Shown here piece after piece: positions 16,835 to 27,195 of a stretch of DNA of 64,000 bases (position 1 is its first letter; each line of letters starts with the position of its first letter). The DNA comes from Mesorhizobium sp. AR07 (GTDB taxonomy: Bacteria; Pseudomonadota; Alphaproteobacteria; Rhizobiales; Rhizobiaceae): contig NZ_CP080525.1 in the NCBI RefSeq assembly GCF_024746815.1, positions 1,736,001 through 1,800,000 on the forward strand. Reading direction: 5' to 3'. The translations under genes and the position numbers were made by a program. Below the pieces are notes generated by a model. It worked only from the letters and a program-made list of their open reading frames with translations, was not told the origin of the DNA and ran no database searches.

Positions 16835-16866
16835 AAAACCAACCCTGCCGTGACCGGCGGGGCTGG
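16835..16866 (-). terminator. Attenuator hairpin between binding-protein and permease genes
   Basis: On the minus strand a 12-bp stem (16839-16850 with 16855-16866, one G-U pair and one mismatch) with a short loop is followed directly by TTTT (16838-16835). It lies downstream of the binding-protein gene and 42 bp before the permease start. It would let excess binding-protein mRNA accumulate over permease mRNA, a known arrangement in importers. Confidence 0.6.
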
Positions 16867-17018
16867 CTGTCAAACAGGCCTTCGGATGCGATCAACCCTG
16901 TTTTGTTGCACGACCTTGCCCGGGAGTCCGCAACTTTTTTGAGAAGCGCGGACCACAGGGGCGGATGATGCCAAGAGCGAGGGAAAGGGACCGACGCCCC
17001 TCCCCCTTGTCGGTGCGA

Positions 17019-18671
17019 TCAAGCCTGTTCGAGCCAGACCTTGCCGTAGTCGCGCTCGAAGGTCGGATGCATCTTGTAGTTCTGCACCGCCTTGACCGAA
17101 TGGCTGTAGAGCTTGCGCCAGTACGGCTGGATCATGATGCCGGAATCCTGCAGGATCTGCTCGATGTCCTTCATCATTTCCTTGCGCTTGGCGGCGTCGG
17201 CAACGGCAAGCGCCGCATTGAGCTTGGCATCCCAGTCGGGGTTCGACCAGCCAGCCTCGTTCCAGGCCTCGCCGGTGCGATAGGCGATGGCCAGAACCTG
17301 GACGCCGAGCGGGCGCATGTTCCAATTGGTCATCGACAGCGGATACTTCGTCCAGTCGTTCCAGAACGTCGAACCCGGAAGCACGGTGCGCTTCACCTTG
17401 ATGCCGGCGTCGCGCAACTGGGCAGCGATCGCATCGCCGGTGTTCTTGTGCCAGTCCTCGTCGACGGTGATCAGCTCGTGTTCGAAGTCGGCCTGGCCGG
17501 CTTCCGCCATCAGCGCCTTCGCCTTGGCCGGATCACGCGCAACCTTGGGCAGCTCGTAATATTCCGGATGGATCGAGCAGACATGGTGGTTTTCGGCGAC
17601 CGAACCGGCATTGCCGTAGCCGAGCTGCAGGACGACTTTATTGTCGACCGCCAGCTGCAACGCGTGGCGCACCTTCTGGTCGCCATAGGGCTTGTTGTTG
17701 ACGTTGGTGCGGCAGACGATGGTCGACGCCGTGACGATTTCCGACTTGACCAGGTCCATGCCGTCGAGGATCGACACATAGTCGGCCGAGGTCTCGAAGT
17801 TGGTGTGCACTTCACCGGCTTCGAAAGCGCTGACCATGGCTGCCGGATCGGTGCCGTAATCGATGAATTCGAGGCCATCGAGGAACACTTCGCCGTCCCA
17901 CCACTTATTGTCGGTGCGGCGCTTGTAGACGACCTTCTGGCCGACATCGTAGGAGACGAGTTCGAACGGACCGGTGCCGATCGGGCAGGATTTGAAATCG
18001 CCGCCCTTCTGATCGAAGCTCTTGTGGACGATCAGGCCCGGATAGTCGCACATGTTCGGGATCAGCGCGATGTCAGGCTTGGTTAGCTTCAGCACGACCG
18101 TGTGGTCGTCCGGCTTGGTCACGGCACTTTCGTCGAGCTTGTCGTCCTTGACCAGCGAGCCGAGACGGCCGGGCATCGAATTGCCTTCGGCTTTCTTGTC
18201 GGCCCAGCGCTTCAGGTTGAAGATGATGTCATCGGCGGTGAAGGCGTCGCCATTCGACCAGGTCACGCCCTTGCGCACATGCAGCGTGTACTGCGTGGCG
18301 TCGTCATTGACGTCCCAGCTTTCCAGCAGATAGGGGCGGAACGTGTATTCGGACGTGTACTTGACCAGCGGCTCGAGTGCCTGGCGCTCGGCATTGGCGA
18401 TTTCCGACCAGTCGGCCTTGCGCGGGTCCTTCGGATCCTTGATCCACTGGGCGATCTTCAGCGTGCCGCCCTTCTTGCCTTTTACCTCTTCGGCCTTCGC
18501 CGGCGTCGGGTCGGCGAGGCCGAGCAAGCCGTAAGCCATTGCCGTCGATGCACCGAAGACGCTGGCCATGGCCAGGAACTCGCGGCGATCCACCTTGCCT
18601 GCCTTGGCGTCTTCGGCCATCGCCAGGATGTGATCCGGAACGCGATCGCCATTGCTCTTGTAAATTGTCAT
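17019..18671 (-). CDS. Peptide/nickel-type ABC substrate-binding protein (SBP family 5)
   Basis: A 550-residue exported binding protein. The N-terminus carries a twin-arginine-like export signal ([15 protein letters not shown], Arg29-Arg30, then a hydrophobic stretch to about Ala58). The mature part has SBP_bac_5 hallmarks: [21 protein letters not shown] near the start, [21 protein letters not shown], and a C-terminal YWRKLYSHS. It delivers oligopeptides or a similar ligand to the permeases. ATG 18671 has GGGAG 7-8 nt upstream. It is the first and probably most expressed gene of the operon 18671-11787. Confidence 0.92.
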   Translation of the reverse strand: MTIYKSNGDRVPDHILAMAEDAKAGKVDRREFLAMASVFGASTAMAYGLLGLADPTPAKAEEVKGKKGGTLKIAQWIKDPKDPRKADWSEIANAERQALEPLVKYTSEYTFRPYLLESWDVNDDATQYTLHVRKGVTWSNGDAFTADDIIFNLKRWADKKAEGNSMPGRLGSLVKDDKLDESAVTKPDDHTVVLKLTKPDIALIPNMCDYPGLIVHKSFDQKGGDFKSCPIGTGPFELVSYDVGQKVVYKRRTDNKWWDGEVFLDGLEFIDYGTDPAAMVSAFEAGEVHTNFETSADYVSILDGMDLVKSEIVTASTIVCRTNVNNKPYGDQKVRHALQLAVDNKVVLQLGYGNAGSVAENHHVCSIHPEYYELPKVARDPAKAKALMAEAGQADFEHELITVDEDWHKNTGDAIAAQLRDAGIKVKRTVLPGSTFWNDWTKYPLSMTNWNMRPLGVQVLAIAYRTGEAWNEAGWSNPDWDAKLNAALAVADAAKRKEMMKDIEQILQDSGIMIQPYWRKLYSHSVKAVQNYKMHPTFERDYGKVWLEQA

Positions 18672-18909
18672 GACTTAACTCCCATTGTTGGCTTTCCGCC
18701 TTTTAACATTCCGCATCCAGGCCATGATGTCAAAGACGGCATGGATTGGGAACATGTTAGCGAATGTGCAACTTTGGAAAGGGAGCGGTTCGCGCGATAA
18801 CGACAGTCTTGGCGCAAAATTGCTACTGCCCGACCGATTCCGCTGGAATCTCGATAGTCGATTAAACTGAGCCATTTACCGAAGGCCGGACAGCGCCAGC
18901 CTTGAGCCA

Positions 18910-18932
18910 CGATGAGGCCAAAAGCCTCATCG
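18910..18932 (-). terminator. Terminator-like hairpin after tamB
   Basis: A perfect 9-bp stem CGATGAGGC / GCCTCATCG with a 5-nt loop sits 5 bp beyond the tamB stop. There is no clear T-tract, so termination strength is uncertain. The remaining DNA 18672-18909 is the leader and promoter region of the binding-protein gene, with no other feature recognised. Confidence 0.55.
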
Positions 18933-18937
18933 AAATA

Positions 18938-21900
18938 TCAGTATTCCTTCTCGTAGAAGATACCGCCCTTGGCCTCGCCGGCATCGTTGGCCTCGCCGCG
19001 CAATTTGACGCCGCGCCCGACATTGAGGTCGATCGTCGCCTTGCCGGAGCCCGGTTTGTCGCCTTTCTGGATCGTCACATAGGTGCGGTCGTTGAGATAC
19101 TTGCCGGCTGAAACCGCCGTGCCGCCCTTGTCGTCGGTGGTGACGTCCAGATCGTCGACGCCGATGGCGCTGCGCAGGTTTTCCAGCAGCGACGTCGAGC
19201 CGCCAACCCCGGCCAGTTGCCCGGCCGCTTCGGCGAGCTGGGCGATCTGCAGCGGCGACAGGTTCGACATCGAGCGCCCGAAGATCAGCTGAGCCAGCAC
19301 CTCGTCCTCGGGCAGCGCCGGCACCGAGGAGAAGGTGAATTTCGGATTGGTCGCCTCGCCCGACACCAGGATGGTGACGGTGGCGCTGGTCGTCGTCGTT
19401 GTCGCCGTCAGGTTGAGGTAAGGCACCAGCGAGCCGGAGAAGCCGACCGTGCCCTCGGTGAAGGTCAGCCGCTTGCCGAGGATCGACAGCCGACCGCGCT
19501 GCAGGGTGAAGGTGCCAACCGCTTGCGGCGACGAGGCCGGCCCCGTCAGCCTGAGCGAGCCACCGAGTTCGGCATCGACGCCCCTGCCCTGGATGAAGAT
19601 CTGGTTCGGCGCGTTGACCGTGACGTCGAGAGCAAGGCCGCCGCCACCGCCACCGCCGCTGGTCGTCGCCGGGCGCAGCGCCTTATCCTGTGCCCGTACC
19701 GCACCTGACGCATTCTTGTGCTTGACGTCGAGCGCCGCCAGCGAGCCCGGCAATTTGTCTGGAACCGTGATCACCGTCTTGGCGAGATTGACGGTGCCGG
19801 CAATGACCGGTGCCGATGTCAGCGGTCCCTTGATCGTCAGGTCGCCACCGAGATTGGCGGTCACCACCCTGCCATCCGTATAGCGGCCGTCGACCAGCTT
19901 GATCGACAGATCGGCCGGAAACCCCTGAGCCGGGTTGATGCCAACCGTGCCGCTGGCCGACAGGCTGCCGCGCGTCGACAGCGTTCCGGTCAGCCGGTTG
20001 ATCCTGGCGACACCGCCGCCGATCGACACGTCGGCGGCGAGATCGTTGACCGCGAGACCGGAGCGCGCATCGACCAGGCGCGCGCCGGAGGTGCTGACCG
20101 AGCCGCCGATGACAGGCGATGTCGCGGGACCGCGCACCTGCACGTTGACATTGGCCGTTCCGGACAGCGACAGCCCCTGCGCGGCAAGCTTCTGGCCAAG
20201 CACGCCGAAGGGCACGGTGCCATTGAAGTCGAGCACCAGCGCCGGCGTGCCTGCCGTCGTCACTGTGCCGCCGCCCTTGAGGCCAAGGCCGGCTCCATCG
20301 CTGACATTGGCGTTGAAGGCCAGCCTGTTGGCGGCGAAGGTACCGGAAGAAGAAACACTCACCGCGCCAATTCCCGCGCCGCGGGTCTGCGACGTCTGCA
20401 CGCCTGACGCGTCGATGTTGAAGGCAACGGCGGGGCTCGCCGGCGCGCCCGTCACCTTGACCGTGCCCGAGATCGAACCGGCGGCATCGAGGCCTGGCGA
20501 GAAACTGTTGGCAAGCGACATCGGCACGCGTGCCAGCGTCGCATTGATGTCGAGCGCCGTGCCGACCTTGCCGGTCACCGTCGCCGTCCCGCCACCCAGG
20601 TTGAGCACCAGCCGGTCCAGCGTCGTCGTGCCATTGGCGATGCTGACGGTCGAGGCCTGTGCGATGGCCGCCTTGATCCCCTGGACGGTCGCCTGGCCGG
20701 AAGCGAGTTCGATGGTGGTCGTGCCATTGGCCACTTTCACCCGGCCTGCGGCCTGCGCCGGAATGCCCTTGACGGTGGCGCCGCCCGAAAAGCCGGTCCA
20801 GTCGCCGTCGCGCTTCAAATCGACATTGATGCCACTGATCAAGGTACCGCCGGAGGTGACGGTGTCGGCACGGATTTTTCCGGAGATCACCGGTGCCGCC
20901 AGATAGTTGGCGATCAGCGCATCGACAGAGACGGCTTTTGCCTGGAGGTCGCCGCGCGCAATCGATGCCGTCGCCGCCTTGATGGCGACTTGTGGCGCGG
21001 TGCCATTCTTCGAGAAAGCGATCGTCCCGCGCACGTCGCCTTCGGCCTTTTCCAGCGCAAGTGCCGCCAGCGGACCGATATCGGGCAGATCGAGCGCGAT
21101 GGTGCCGACCGGCACGAACTTCTCATCCAGCGCCAGATCGCCGGAAATCCTGTTCTTGCCGAGCGACAGCAGCAGTCCATTGATGGCGCTCTTGCCGTCG
21201 GCAGTCGCCAGCACCGCACTGCCTTGCAGCGCCTGGCCGGCGACATTGCCGGTCAGTTGCACATTCGCCGCCGGATTGGCGGCATCGGCCTTGCCGGTGG
21301 CGGTGAGTTTCAGGCCGGTGATCTCGCGCGCCGCCACCAGAAGCCGGTCGCTATTGACCGTCAGCGACAGATCGGGCGCGGTGGCCGGTCCTTGCGCATT
21401 CAGGGCGAAGGCAATGGCGCCCTTGGCGTCCTTCGACAGCAGGGAAATGTCGGTGAGAGCACCGCTGATGTCGGCGGCGACCTTGTTGTCGGCGAGGCTG
21501 GCCTGACCCTCGGCAGTCAGCGCACCCGAGGCCAGCTTCAATCCATCGACATTGACATTGCCCGATGCATCGCGCTTCAGCGCAGCACTGAGTTGCGTGC
21601 GCTCGGCAAGCACGCCGCGCACCGCGGCCGGCAGCGCTGCGGAAGCCGCATCAGCTTTCAAATTGAGATCGATGGCGCCGTCGGCCAGCGATATCCGGCC
21701 GCTAAAACCACTGTTCAGCGCATCGCTCGTCACCGAGCCGTTGTCGATGGTGACGGCGTCCGTGGCGAGGCTGCCGGCAACCTTGGCCGTGACCTTGCCG
21801 GCGATCAGCGGCGCGATGGTCGGATTGTCGAGACCGATCCCGTCGGCCGACACAGTGCCGGAGATCGGACCCGTCCGGGCCTTCAGATCGAAAGCATCGG

Positions 21901-24900
21901 AATGCAAGGCGACCGCGACGCCCTCGACCTTGGCCAGCTTGGTGGCGACCGAGGGCAGCGTCGCCGAAATGTCGAGCCGTGGCTGCGTGCCCTGCCCGGC
22001 GGCTTTCAGCGACAGCGCCTGCAGTTCGAGCTTGATCGGGCTTTCCGCGCTGCCCAGCGTCAGCGGCAGGCTTGGACCGGTCGAGGCGAGGTCGAGAGCA
22101 AAATCGCTAGCGCCGTTGGGATTGATTGTGCCTGTCGCCTTGCCCGAAATCTTGTCGCCGGAGAGCGTCGCGTGGTCGAGGGCGACGCCGCCGGCCATGG
22201 TGTAGCTGCCGGCCGCGTCGAGCGCGAGCGGCCCGAGTCCGGCCTGGCGAGTCTGACTGGTTTCGACACCAGCCAATTGCGCGTTGAACCGAACCTCGGG
22301 AGCCGACGGCGACCCGGTCACTTCAGCGGTACCGCCCAGTGTTCCCACGGCATCGAGGCCGGGCGAAAATTCATTGGCGAGTGCTGCCGGCAGTGCTGAG
22401 AATTGCGCTACCAGGTCGAGCGTCCGACCGGCGGTGCCGGACAGCGTCACCGAGCCGCCACCGACATCGAGCGCCAGTTTTTCGATGCTGGTCGTGCCAT
22501 TGGCGATGGAGAGCGTCGATGGCTGCGCGATCGCCGCCTTGATGCCACGAACCGTGGCCTCGCCAGAGGCGATCTCGACGCTGGTGATGCCGTCAGCGAT
22601 CTTCACCCGGCCTGCAGCAGTCGCCGGAATGCCCGCTATGGTGGCGCCGCCGGTAAAATTGGTCCAGTCGCCATCGCGCTTCAGGTCGACGCCGATGCCG
22701 CCGATTTCGGTGCTGCCGGAGGTGACGCTGTCGGCCTTGACCGAACCGGCGATCGCCGGGGCCTTCAGATAGTTGGCGATCAGCGCGTTGACGGTGATCG
22801 CCTTGGCCGTCACCTCGCCACGCGCGATCGACGTGCTCTTCGCGTCGATGGCGACCGAGGGCGCGTCGCCATCCCTGGCGAAGCGGATGGTGCCGTCGAT
22901 GTCGCCCATCACCGCCTGGCCGGCGAGCGCGGCCAGCTGATCGATGGCGGGCGCGGCGAGCGTCAGCGTGCCCAAGGGCATGAATTTGTCATCCAGCGCG
23001 AGATCGCCCGAGACCTTGTTGTCGCCCAGCGAGATCAGGAAGCCGTTGATCGACCGCTTGCCTTCGCTCGTCACCAGTGCCGCCTTGATGTCGAGCGGCT
23101 GGTCGTTGACGGAACCGGTCAGCGAGACATTGGCGGCGGGGTCGGCGATGTCGGCCTTGCCGCTCGCGGTCAGCTTGATGGTCTTCACCGTGCGGCCCGA
23201 GGCCGTCAGGCTGTCGCTGTTGGCGGAGACCGTGAAATCGGGCGCGGTGCGCGCACCCTTGGCGCTGAGCGAGAAATCGATGCCACCCGCAACAGGGACG
23301 CCGACCATCGGCGACAGCACCGAAACGTCACCCAGCGTGCCCGTGATGTCGGCCTGGATGTCCGTGCCTTGCGCGCTGGCTGTGCCGCTGGCGCTGAGCG
23401 TGCCGGAGGTCAATGAGATCGAATTGGCGGCAAACGACCCCTGTGGATCGCGGGTCGCGGCGGCCGAGAATTTCACCCGGGCGCCGAGCACCGAGGCGAT
23501 CTGCGGCGGCAAGGCCGTCGCCACCGCATCGGCATTCATCTTGAGCCGCATCGACAGGTCGGCAAGCGCCACCGTCGCCGTCAGCGAGGCATTGACCGCA
23601 TCGGAGCGCAACGTGCCCTGGTCGATAACAATGGCGTCCTTGCTGACCGACCCGGCCAGATCGACATTGACTTTGCCGGTGATCAACGGCGCCAGCGTCG
23701 CCACGTCGGTTTTGAGACCACCCGCCTCCAGCTTGACGGCAACCGGCCCGGCGCGATTCTGGATGTCGAAGCCGTCGGAATGAATTTGCGCCGCTAGATC
23801 GTCCAGTCGCGTGCCGCCGGCGACAATCGACACGAAGGAGGCGCCGATGTCGATGATCGGTGCCTTGCCGTCGCCGAACGCGCGGGCGGTGGCGTTGCTG
23901 ATCGCCAGCGTGATCGGCTGTGCCTTGCTGCCGACGCTGATCACCACGGGGGCGCCCTTGGCGGCGAGTTCGACCGAAAGGTCGCTGGCCCCGGCGGGAT
24001 CGACGATGCCGGATGCGTTGCCGTGCATGGCATCGCTGTCGATGTTGGCGCGATCGACACTGACGCCGCCGGCTGACGTGGCGGTGCCCGCCACATCGAA
24101 GCTGGTCTTGCCGGCAAACAGCGCCTTCAAATTCTCCGGCAGGAAGCGGGCAAAGTCGCCGTCACCCTTGGCCTCGACGTGATTACCCTTGTCGGTCAGT
24201 TGATGGCGCCCGGTGAGCTGGGTGACGATCTGGCCGTCGACAACGAAGGTACCGATGCCGCTCCAGTTGGCCAGTGGCCCCGTCCCCGAGACAATGATTT
24301 CGACCGGCGGCGCATCAGGCAATTTGAGCAGGTTGGCGATGATGCCGCCCGCCGGTTCCGATGCCTTCAGATCGAGGTCGAGCTTGTTGTCGGCTGGCGC
24401 GAAATGGACTTTGGCCTCGACATTGCCTTGCTTGCCGTCATGGCGGGTGACGTTGAGCGTCGTCTCGACCGCCAGCGGCGCGGCGTCGGCCTTGAGCATG
24501 CCCTTGGCGGCGAGTTCGGCAATGCCGCTGCCGGCCAGATCCTGCCCAAGCGCGATTTCGGGCAGGTCGATCTGCTTGATGTCGAGCGAGACCGGCAGCG
24601 TCGTCGTGCCGCCGCTCTGCGCTGGCTGCGTGCTGGCCACAGGCAACCGGGCCAGTTCGATGCGCTCGGCCGCGATGCGCTCGGCGCTGAAGCTTTTCGA
24701 CAACAACGCCAGCGGCGACCAGTCGACGGCGACCTTGCGCGCCACCAGCCAGGCGCCCTCGCGATCCTCCACCACGACATGGTCGACGCTGAGCGCGCCC
24801 GACCAGATGCCGTCAATGCCGCTGACGGTGATCTTGCGATCATCGCTCGATGCCAGCCGCGAAATGATGCCGGCAAGATTGTCGCGGCCACGCTCTGTCT

Positions 24901-24991
24901 TGGTCAGCACCACCAGCGCGCCGATCGCTCCGGCGACCACGATGAGCAGCGTGTAGAAGACAATGCGAAGGATGCGTCTGAATATCTTCAT
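18938..24991 (-). CDS. tamB: Translocation and assembly module subunit TamB (long, internally duplicated)
   Basis: A 2017-residue inner-membrane-anchored periplasmic protein. Residues 7-30 are a signal-anchor helix. The body is repetitive beta structure, and the C-terminal DUF490/TamB domain (about 1650-2017) ends with an aromatic-rich GGIFYEKEY. TamB bridges the membranes and works with TamA in outer-membrane protein insertion and phospholipid transport. It begins 3 bp after tamA, so translation is coupled. It is much longer than the E. coli protein (about 1260) because a block of about 622 residues is present twice. The anchor DALIANYL recurs near residues 740 and 1362. Confidence 0.92.
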   Translation of the reverse strand: MKIFRRILRIVFYTLLIVVAGAIGALVVLTKTERGRDNLAGIISRLASSDDRKITVSGIDGIWSGALSVDHVVVEDREGAWLVARKVAVDWSPLALLSKSFSAERIAAERIELARLPVASTQPAQSGGTTTLPVSLDIKQIDLPEIALGQDLAGSGIAELAAKGMLKADAAPLAVETTLNVTRHDGKQGNVEAKVHFAPADNKLDLDLKASEPAGGIIANLLKLPDAPPVEIIVSGTGPLANWSGIGTFVVDGQIVTQLTGRHQLTDKGNHVEAKGDGDFARFLPENLKALFAGKTSFDVAGTATSAGGVSVDRANIDSDAMHGNASGIVDPAGASDLSVELAAKGAPVVISVGSKAQPITLAISNATARAFGDGKAPIIDIGASFVSIVAGGTRLDDLAAQIHSDGFDIQNRAGPVAVKLEAGGLKTDVATLAPLITGKVNVDLAGSVSKDAIVIDQGTLRSDAVNASLTATVALADLSMRLKMNADAVATALPPQIASVLGARVKFSAAATRDPQGSFAANSISLTSGTLSASGTASAQGTDIQADITGTLGDVSVLSPMVGVPVAGGIDFSLSAKGARTAPDFTVSANSDSLTASGRTVKTIKLTASGKADIADPAANVSLTGSVNDQPLDIKAALVTSEGKRSINGFLISLGDNKVSGDLALDDKFMPLGTLTLAAPAIDQLAALAGQAVMGDIDGTIRFARDGDAPSVAIDAKSTSIARGEVTAKAITVNALIANYLKAPAIAGSVKADSVTSGSTEIGGIGVDLKRDGDWTNFTGGATIAGIPATAAGRVKIADGITSVEIASGEATVRGIKAAIAQPSTLSIANGTTSIEKLALDVGGGSVTLSGTAGRTLDLVAQFSALPAALANEFSPGLDAVGTLGGTAEVTGSPSAPEVRFNAQLAGVETSQTRQAGLGPLALDAAGSYTMAGGVALDHATLSGDKISGKATGTINPNGASDFALDLASTGPSLPLTLGSAESPIKLELQALSLKAAGQGTQPRLDISATLPSVATKLAKVEGVAVALHSDAFDLKARTGPISGTVSADGIGLDNPTIAPLIAGKVTAKVAGSLATDAVTIDNGSVTSDALNSGFSGRISLADGAIDLNLKADAASAALPAAVRGVLAERTQLSAALKRDASGNVNVDGLKLASGALTAEGQASLADNKVAADISGALTDISLLSKDAKGAIAFALNAQGPATAPDLSLTVNSDRLLVAAREITGLKLTATGKADAANPAANVQLTGNVAGQALQGSAVLATADGKSAINGLLLSLGKNRISGDLALDEKFVPVGTIALDLPDIGPLAALALEKAEGDVRGTIAFSKNGTAPQVAIKAATASIARGDLQAKAVSVDALIANYLAAPVISGKIRADTVTSGGTLISGINVDLKRDGDWTGFSGGATVKGIPAQAAGRVKVANGTTTIELASGQATVQGIKAAIAQASTVSIANGTTTLDRLVLNLGGGTATVTGKVGTALDINATLARVPMSLANSFSPGLDAAGSISGTVKVTGAPASPAVAFNIDASGVQTSQTRGAGIGAVSVSSSGTFAANRLAFNANVSDGAGLGLKGGGTVTTAGTPALVLDFNGTVPFGVLGQKLAAQGLSLSGTANVNVQVRGPATSPVIGGSVSTSGARLVDARSGLAVNDLAADVSIGGGVARINRLTGTLSTRGSLSASGTVGINPAQGFPADLSIKLVDGRYTDGRVVTANLGGDLTIKGPLTSAPVIAGTVNLAKTVITVPDKLPGSLAALDVKHKNASGAVRAQDKALRPATTSGGGGGGGLALDVTVNAPNQIFIQGRGVDAELGGSLRLTGPASSPQAVGTFTLQRGRLSILGKRLTFTEGTVGFSGSLVPYLNLTATTTTTSATVTILVSGEATNPKFTFSSVPALPEDEVLAQLIFGRSMSNLSPLQIAQLAEAAGQLAGVGGSTSLLENLRSAIGVDDLDVTTDDKGGTAVSAGKYLNDRTYVTIQKGDKPGSGKATIDLNVGRGVKLRGEANDAGEAKGGIFYEKEY
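20380..24100 (-). repeat. Two-copy internal duplication within tamB (about 1.87 kb period)
   Basis: Matching stretches recur with an offset of about 1866-1880 bp. Examples are VDLKRDGDWTNFTGGATIAG against VDLKRDGDWTGFSGGATVKG, ATVRGIKAAIAQ against ATVQGIKAAIAQ, and NPNGASDF against DPAGASDL. The copies run roughly 24100-22240 and 22240-20380, followed by the start of a third. Boundaries are approximate. Confidence 0.75.
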
Positions 24992-24994
24992 CGC

Positions 24995-26923
24995 TCAGAA
25001 CGCCTGTCCGATGCCGGCATAGATGCCGAAATGCGGATCACTGGGGTCGCGGTTGAGCGGCACGGCGGCGTCGATGCGCAGCGGCCCGAACGGCGTGACA
25101 TAGCGCAGGCCGATACCGGCACCGACCTTGACGTCGGAGAAATTGGGGACCGCCTTCGTCGACACTGTGCCGGCATCGACGAACGGGACGATGCCTATCG
25201 TGTCGGTGATGGCGATGCGCATCTCGACCGACGTCTCGAAGAACGACAGGCCGCCGATGGGCTGACCGGTAGGATCCTTCGGGCCGATGCCCTGATAGGC
25301 GTAACCGCGCACCGAACCGCCACCGCCGGAATAGAAGCGCCGGTCCGCCGGCACATTCTGAAGTCCGGTGCCGACGATCGAACCGACCGCGACGCGTTCG
25401 GCCAGCACGAACTTCGAGGCCGAATCCAGCGACTGATAGGCCGACCCCTCGCCCTTCAACTTGAGGAAGGCCGCACCGCTCAGAATGTCGTAGCTCGGCT
25501 CGGCATAGGCCAGCACCCGGAAGCCGCTGGTCGGGTTCAGCCTATTATCTCTGTTGTCATAAACATATTGCAGCGGGATGCTGGCGATCAGGTACTTGTG
25601 CTTGCCGAAGGCGTCGTGGATTCGGGAATAGTCGAGTGACACTTCGGCGGACACTGTCTGCTTCTTGGTCAGTTCGTAGGACAGGCCTGTGCTGCCCTTG
25701 ACCGAGAAATGGTCATAGGCATCAGGATGTTCGAGCACTGTCTTGAGACTGGCAAAGAACTTTGACGCCGGTCCGATCACGCCCGGCTTTTCGAACATGA
25801 TGCCGGCATTGTAGTTGAGCTTGCTGAGATTGTTGCTGCCGATACCGCTGATGGCGCCGTCGATGCGCAGCTTTTCGGCCCGGCCAAACAGGTTGCGGTG
25901 GCCCCAATAGCCTTCCAGGCCAAGACCCTCGGTGTTGGAGAACGTGCCGCCGACGCCGAAAAAGCGTGGCTTGCGCTCGCTGACCTGGACGCCGATGGGA
26001 ATGTTGCCGTCGGCATCGAGCTTGTCGGCTTCCTTGAACGTCACGCTGTTGAAGACCTCGAGCGCCAGCAACCGGTCGCGCGCATCGCTGATCTCGTCGG
26101 GCGAGTATTGCCGGCCGCGCTTGAGGCCGGTCATGTATTCGGTGAAATCGCGGTCGACCTTTTCGGTGCCTTCTACCGTGGTGTCGCCATAGCCGGCGAC
26201 CGGCCCCGCGGCGACCGTCAGTGTCACGTCGAGCGTCGAGGTGGCATGGTCGGCAACGATCTGGCGGTCGGTCACCTTGGCCAGCGGCCTGCCCTCCTGC
26301 TTCAACGCTCGCACGATCAGCGCCTCGGCCTTGAGCACGGCGCCGGAGCCGGCGTCGCCGCCGGCGATCAGCCCATAGTCGGCGCTCATCAGCCCCGCCG
26401 CATCACCATCAAGCCGGATATTGCCCAAGGTGAATTTCGGCCCGCTGGCGATATCGATGACCACTGGGACCGGCTGCGGGCCCTTGAATTCGGCATCCGG
26501 CGGCAAGTCATCCAACGGCTTGCCGTCGATGGTGATGGTGACGACGCCTTCATAACGGGCATCGGCATAAAGCGCGGCGACCAGTTGTTCGCGATCGCTG
26601 CGCGCCTTGGCCATCAGCCCGAGCGAGCCGGAAACCGGGCGCTCCTCGTCGCTTTTCAGGGCCGAGGCGTTTTCGAGCTTCTTGACGAGATCCTTGTCGG
26701 CATCGGGCGCGGAGATGGTCACGGCATAGCGGAGCGGATCGACGATGTCGGCGTCCTCGTCGTTCGACGCCCCCCACAGCTTGATGCCGAAAAGCTCGAA
26801 AGCGGCCGCCGGCCGCGATTCGGCGACAAGGGCGGTCGAGCAAAGCATGGCCAAAAGCAGGGCGCGCGGAAGCACGCGCCCTGGCGCGATACCTCCTGAC
26901 ATCTGCTCTTCATGCGCCGGCAT
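24995..26923 (-). CDS. tamA: Autotransporter assembly complex outer-membrane protein TamA (Omp85 family)
   Basis: A 642-residue outer-membrane protein. It has a signal sequence ending near AAAFELFG (about residue 41), POTRA modules (about 60-290) and a C-terminal 16-strand barrel of the BamA/TamA type. The barrel carries the conserved GSVRGYAYQGIGPKD (the VRGY/F lid-lock motif) and ends in Phe (YAGIGQAF). It partners TamB in assembling outer-membrane proteins such as autotransporters; one lies 9 kb away. ATG 26923 is used; ATG 26902 is also possible and leaves a complete signal peptide. The gene is divergent from the alpha-2-macroglobulin gene. Confidence 0.92.
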   Translation of the reverse strand: MPAHEEQMSGGIAPGRVLPRALLLAMLCSTALVAESRPAAAFELFGIKLWGASNDEDADIVDPLRYAVTISAPDADKDLVKKLENASALKSDEERPVSGSLGLMAKARSDREQLVAALYADARYEGVVTITIDGKPLDDLPPDAEFKGPQPVPVVIDIASGPKFTLGNIRLDGDAAGLMSADYGLIAGGDAGSGAVLKAEALIVRALKQEGRPLAKVTDRQIVADHATSTLDVTLTVAAGPVAGYGDTTVEGTEKVDRDFTEYMTGLKRGRQYSPDEISDARDRLLALEVFNSVTFKEADKLDADGNIPIGVQVSERKPRFFGVGGTFSNTEGLGLEGYWGHRNLFGRAEKLRIDGAISGIGSNNLSKLNYNAGIMFEKPGVIGPASKFFASLKTVLEHPDAYDHFSVKGSTGLSYELTKKQTVSAEVSLDYSRIHDAFGKHKYLIASIPLQYVYDNRDNRLNPTSGFRVLAYAEPSYDILSGAAFLKLKGEGSAYQSLDSASKFVLAERVAVGSIVGTGLQNVPADRRFYSGGGGSVRGYAYQGIGPKDPTGQPIGGLSFFETSVEMRIAITDTIGIVPFVDAGTVSTKAVPNFSDVKVGAGIGLRYVTPFGPLRIDAAVPLNRDPSDPHFGIYAGIGQAF

Positions 26924-27195
26924 TAAGACAACCTAGGTTGAAAAACTAAAATTGGAATGAAGTTCTGAAGCGCTCGTAAAGGAGCCACAATCCAATTGTC
27001 TGAAATAGGCCGGGCTTGGAATTCACACCTTTTGCGTCGCCGCAAGAAAGCGTGATCCCCTGTCCTATGGAGGTTACTACCGGCCATTGGCCGGAAAGGA
27101 AACCGTTGGCAGGCGGAACCCTGCCGCGTCCTTGTGTTGACAAGCTTGACTGAAGCTTGAACATGCCCGGACGTCAGCAGTGTCTGGAGGGTGTT
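26924..27195. promoter_or_regulatory. Divergent intergenic region tamA / alpha-2-macroglobulin
   Basis: 272 bp without a gene. A TTGACA hexamer at 27137-27142 is a candidate -35 box for the rightward gene, but no good -10 box follows. Two AAGCTT motifs lie close by (27142-27158). Nothing else is recognised. Confidence 0.35.
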
